From: Baffinella frigidus
Taxonomy: Eukaryota; Cryptophyceae; Cryptomonadales; Baffinellaceae
NCBI GenBank assembly: GCA_026770585.1
Contig: MU646352.1
Location: 121,575 to 133,008, forward strand
Direction of reading: 5' to 3'
DNA: 11,434 nt
Shown in pieces: positions 11,164-11,434 of this stretch (the first letter of the stretch is position 1; every line of letters starts with the position of its first letter). The translations under genes and the position numbers were made by a program. The notes beneath the pieces were generated by a model that was given only the letters and a program-made list of their open reading frames with translations, made no database searches and was not told the DNA's origin.

Positions 11164-11434
11164 GAGAACGTGACCTCGCTCGCGGAGATGAAGCTGCCAC
11201 GCTCAGTCGCGCGCCTCGTCTCTCGCCCCCCCGCCTCCGACAACCTTGCCTCGCACCCTCCCTCGCACCCTTCCGGCTCGCGCCCCCTCGCCCCGCACGG
11301 CTCGCACGGAAGCGGCTCGCTCGGAGGAGGCGGCAAGCGCGGCGCGGAGACGCTGGGGGGGGCGCCTGATCGCAGGCCCCTCGGGGCACCTTCTGCGAGT
11401 GGCTCCCTCGAAGCGGGGGGTTCTGCTGCAGGCT
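11164..11434 (+). CDS. Probable exon 4 of the coiled-coil gene, running off the window
   Basis: GGGGCAG|GAGAACGTG begins a frame open for 90 codons to the window edge, in phase 0 with exon 3. It starts ENVTSLAEMKLPRSVARLVS and becomes Ser/Pro/His/Gly-rich (SHPPSHPSGSRPLAPHGSHG), as in a disordered region. The region is GC-rich and open on the other strand too, and the upstream donor would be GC, so this is tentative. Confidence 0.45.

Overview
The window reads as nuclear DNA of a eukaryotic microalga. Genes are split by short-to-medium GT-AG introns, GC is high at third codon positions, and introns and spacers are full of microsatellites, fold-back elements and degenerate plant-type telomere-like heptamers (CCCTAAA, CCCCAAA, CCATAAA, CCCTCAA variants). 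One gene product begins with a signal peptide ending ARA and then Phe, the classic junction of proteins sent into complex plastids of red-algal origin. A cryptophyte, haptophyte or related alga is therefore my best guess. The exact lineage cannot be fixed from this sequence alone.

Layout, left to right. (1) 1-720, + strand: the last two exons of a class III nucleotide cyclase gene, entered through an intron made of telomere-like repeats. (2) 721-2962: a gene-poor spacer with microsatellites, hairpins, one telomere-like array and a recent 133-bp direct duplication. (3) 2963-3508, + strand: a single-exon RBBP9-type serine hydrolase with an intact catalytic triad. (4) 3509-4449: spacer between convergent genes, with a 3' tandem duplication, a MITE-like element and a 109-bp fold-back. 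(5) 4450-9638, - strand: a nine-exon gene for a plastid-targeted NAD(P)-binding Rossmann protein (atypical short-chain dehydrogenase/reductase). Only 978 of its 5189 bp are coding; all eight introns are GT-AG and all junction phases agree, giving 325 residues. (6) 9639-9939: a 301-bp spacer between divergent genes. (7) 9940 to the right edge, + strand: a gene for a signal-peptide-bearing, coiled-coil protein of unknown function, probably running past the edge.

The genes show no shared pathway. The striking common feature is gene architecture. Telomere-like arrays sit inside introns, often right against donor or acceptor sites, and nearly always with the C-rich strand as the RNA-sense strand; one intron (8125-8405) is repeat from end to end. 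The reductase introns also hold decayed extra copies of the edges of its own exons 6, 7 and probably 8, complete with acceptor-like AG sites. Together these suggest introns that grow, and perhaps arise, by telomere-like repeat expansion and local duplication.
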